A DNA stretch of 10,855 nucleotides from Pirellulales bacterium (GTDB lineage: Bacteria > Planctomycetota > Planctomycetia > Pirellulales > Thermoguttaceae). Below are positions 10,062-10,855 of the stretch, in pieces. Every line of letters begins with the position of its first letter. Position 1 is the stretch's first letter. Made by a program: the position numbers and the translations under genes. Where the stretch lies: assembly GCA_030605745.1 (NCBI GenBank), contig JAUWHT010000446.1, forward strand, positions 1-10,855, given 5' to 3'. The notes under the pieces are model-generated. The model was not told where the DNA came from. It searched no databases and was given only the letters and a program-made list of their open reading frames with translations.

Positions 10062-10277
10062 ATGGGTACACCACTACCACCGTTTGCCGTAGAGGATGGT
10101 GATTTAGTGAAATCGCTCCGGGAATATCGAGAGCCACTTGCAGCCGAGGTTTATAAGACCGACGGCTACCACGCAGAACATCCATCCGACTGCGCACACG
10201 CCACCGCAGCACGCTTTCGTGGCGCGTTGCAACTACTCGACCGGATCTTGACAGCTTCCCAGGAGCTTTTTCCGTAA
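10062..10277 (+). CDS. Small acidic protein, 71 residues, unknown function
   Basis: The protein begins MGTPLPPFAVEDGDLVKSL and ends LLDRILTASQELFP. The ATG at 10062 is preferred over a TTG two codons upstream; only a weak GGA is upstream. The composition is protein-like (balanced charge, helical middle FRGALQLLDRILTAS), with no known motif. It is the first plus-strand gene to the right of the repressor block and converges with the minus-strand gene at 10233, their 3' ends overlapping by 45 bases. I do not recognise the family. Confidence 0.5.
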   Translation: MGTPLPPFAVEDGDLVKSLREYREPLAAEVYKTDGYHAEHPSDCAHATAARFRGALQLLDRILTASQELFP

Positions 10278-10427
10278 TGTTTCCCATTGGCTCTGCGGTA
10301 TTTCGAGCGAATCAAAGCCTTTGGTGTGGATTTCCGCCCCATGGGCAGTTTCCACGACCCTCAAGATTTGATCGACGTTCAACACCACCCTTCCCCCTGA
10401 AGCCTCAATCATTTCAAATTTGGCCAT
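10233..10427 (-). CDS. Small beta-rich protein, 64 residues (FlbD-like shape)
   Basis: The protein begins MAKFEMIEASGGRVVLNVDQIL and contains RVVETAHGAEIHTKGFDSLEIPQ and a C-terminal helix (WETLRKKLLG). The ATG at 10427 has GGAGAG seven bases upstream, a good ribosome binding site, so this start is well supported. The pattern (short strands around an NVDQI segment, then a loop and strand) recalls small FlbD-like proteins, but the resemblance is loose and no flagellar context is present. It ends in TAG. Both ends overlap plus-strand ORFs: the start touches the ORF at 10426 and the end overlaps the gene at 10062 by 45 bases. Confidence 0.6.
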   Translation of the reverse strand: MAKFEMIEASGGRVVLNVDQILRVVETAHGAEIHTKGFDSLEIPQSQWETLRKKLLGSCQDPVE

Positions 10428-10668
10428 GATGGCACTCTCCTTACCTACTGTTAGTGTGATTAACAAATCGATTCACGTCGTCGCGCTTGAGGACAAGTTT
10501 TCCGTCCACGTGTACGTGAACGGGAAGTTGGACGCTCAGTACGGCACCGGCCCAAAAGAATGGGCTGAGCACCTGGCCAACATGCTGGCGGCGGGCGACT
10601 GTCCACGTTGCAGCGCCAACGACACACATGCCGGTCGTTACGCAGGGTCCTTAAACAGTAATTCCTAG
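10426..10668 (+). CDS. Small protein of about 80 residues, unknown function
   Basis: The central part HVVALEDKFSVHVYVNGKLD and KEWAEHLANMLAAGDCPRC is protein-like, with alternating strands, a helix and a CPRC pair near the end. Start choice is uncertain: ATGs at 10426 and 10429 would overlap the minus-strand start codon at 10425-10427, while a GTG at 10456 would leave a 28-base divergent gap; none has a clear ribosome binding site. The stop is TAG. A single CxxC is not enough to claim a metal site. Confidence is moderate that the region codes, low for the exact start. Confidence 0.45.
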   Translation: MMALSLPTVSVINKSIHVVALEDKFSVHVYVNGKLDAQYGTGPKEWAEHLANMLAAGDCPRCSANDTHAGRYAGSLNSNS

Positions 10669-10855
10669 TGTTCCCCATGCCGGTGAACTCTGCATTTCCC
10701 ATGTTTTTCCCCTAGCCCCTAACTTCAAGTTTTGCACATATTTCAACCGTTTTCGAGGCGGTTGCTCGGCGTTTTTGTTGGTCGGTTCAGCGGGCTGGAC
10801 TCGCCGTCGACCCCTTGGGGCCGACGCGCGGCGCTCTCAGCCCGCCAAGCTGAGA
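10669..10855. other. Non-coding, strongly structured right end
   Basis: No gene is seen. A small hairpin CAACCG/CGGTTG (10744-10749 and 10759-10764) followed by TTTTT (about 10772) could be a weak plus-strand terminator. A long imperfect hairpin occupies 10787-10854: TCAGC and GGGCTG pair with CAGCCC and GCTGA, with inner stems CGCC/GGCG, GTCG/CGAC and CCC/GGG. An alternative stem TCTCAG/CTGAGA (10835-10840 and 10850-10855) uses the same bases. The structure is cut by the window edge. Confidence 0.55.

Noticed and set aside
1..10855. tRNA or rRNA genes
   Set aside because: No cloverleaf with a GTTCRANNC T-arm and matching acceptor stem was found by eye on either strand; a tRNA scan would be the decisive check.

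Overview
The window looks like part of a temperate phage or phage-like integrative element in a planctomycete-type, GC-rich chromosome or metagenome contig. This is inferred from three things: the gene set (tyrosine recombinase, XRE repressor, winged-helix replication protein, ParB-like protein, phage zinc-binding proteins, CsrA), tight head-to-tail packing on one strand, and many short heptanucleotide tandem repeats and GC-rich palindromes at gene borders, a style I associate with planctomycetes. No taxonomic marker gene is present, so the host call is inference.

Layout, in the direction of minus-strand transcription (right to left). The right end (9791-10668) holds four small unknown or regulatory genes on both strands, followed by a strongly structured non-coding tail. 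Next come an XRE repressor with a near-perfect sigma70-type promoter (9497-9794), a repeat-rich gap, and a tyrosine integrase (7985-9124) broken by one in-frame TAG and carrying an inserted inverted repeat. A palindrome cluster with a likely terminator follows (7700-7984). Then comes an early/replication module: four small phage proteins (6664-7674), a replication-initiator-like protein (5680-6639), a GNAT acetyltransferase (5099-5683), a large ParB-like protein (3484-5136), csrA (3183-3383) and a zinc-ribbon protein (3028-3225). After a non-coding stretch with a possible promoter comes the last module: an HTH/zinc-ribbon regulator with an acidic tail (2052-2609), two phage-type conserved proteins, a tiny gene with a second in-frame TAG, a permuted-papain (YiiX-like) protein, a 41-residue peptide and a papain/C39-like lipoprotein that runs off the left edge.

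The signal I find most interesting is inside the replication gene. Its linker is built from two 30-bp palindromes 75 bp apart, a half-site between them, further palindromes, and an AT-rich tract with six TTGGTA copies. This resembles the phage lambda arrangement, where the origin lies inside gene O. Other strong points are a family of unrelated tandem repeats that almost all share a 7-bp unit and often sit on start or stop codons, a GGA-loop hairpin over the csrA ribosome binding site, an apparently leaderless repressor, and two in-frame amber codons where CAG would restore the frame.
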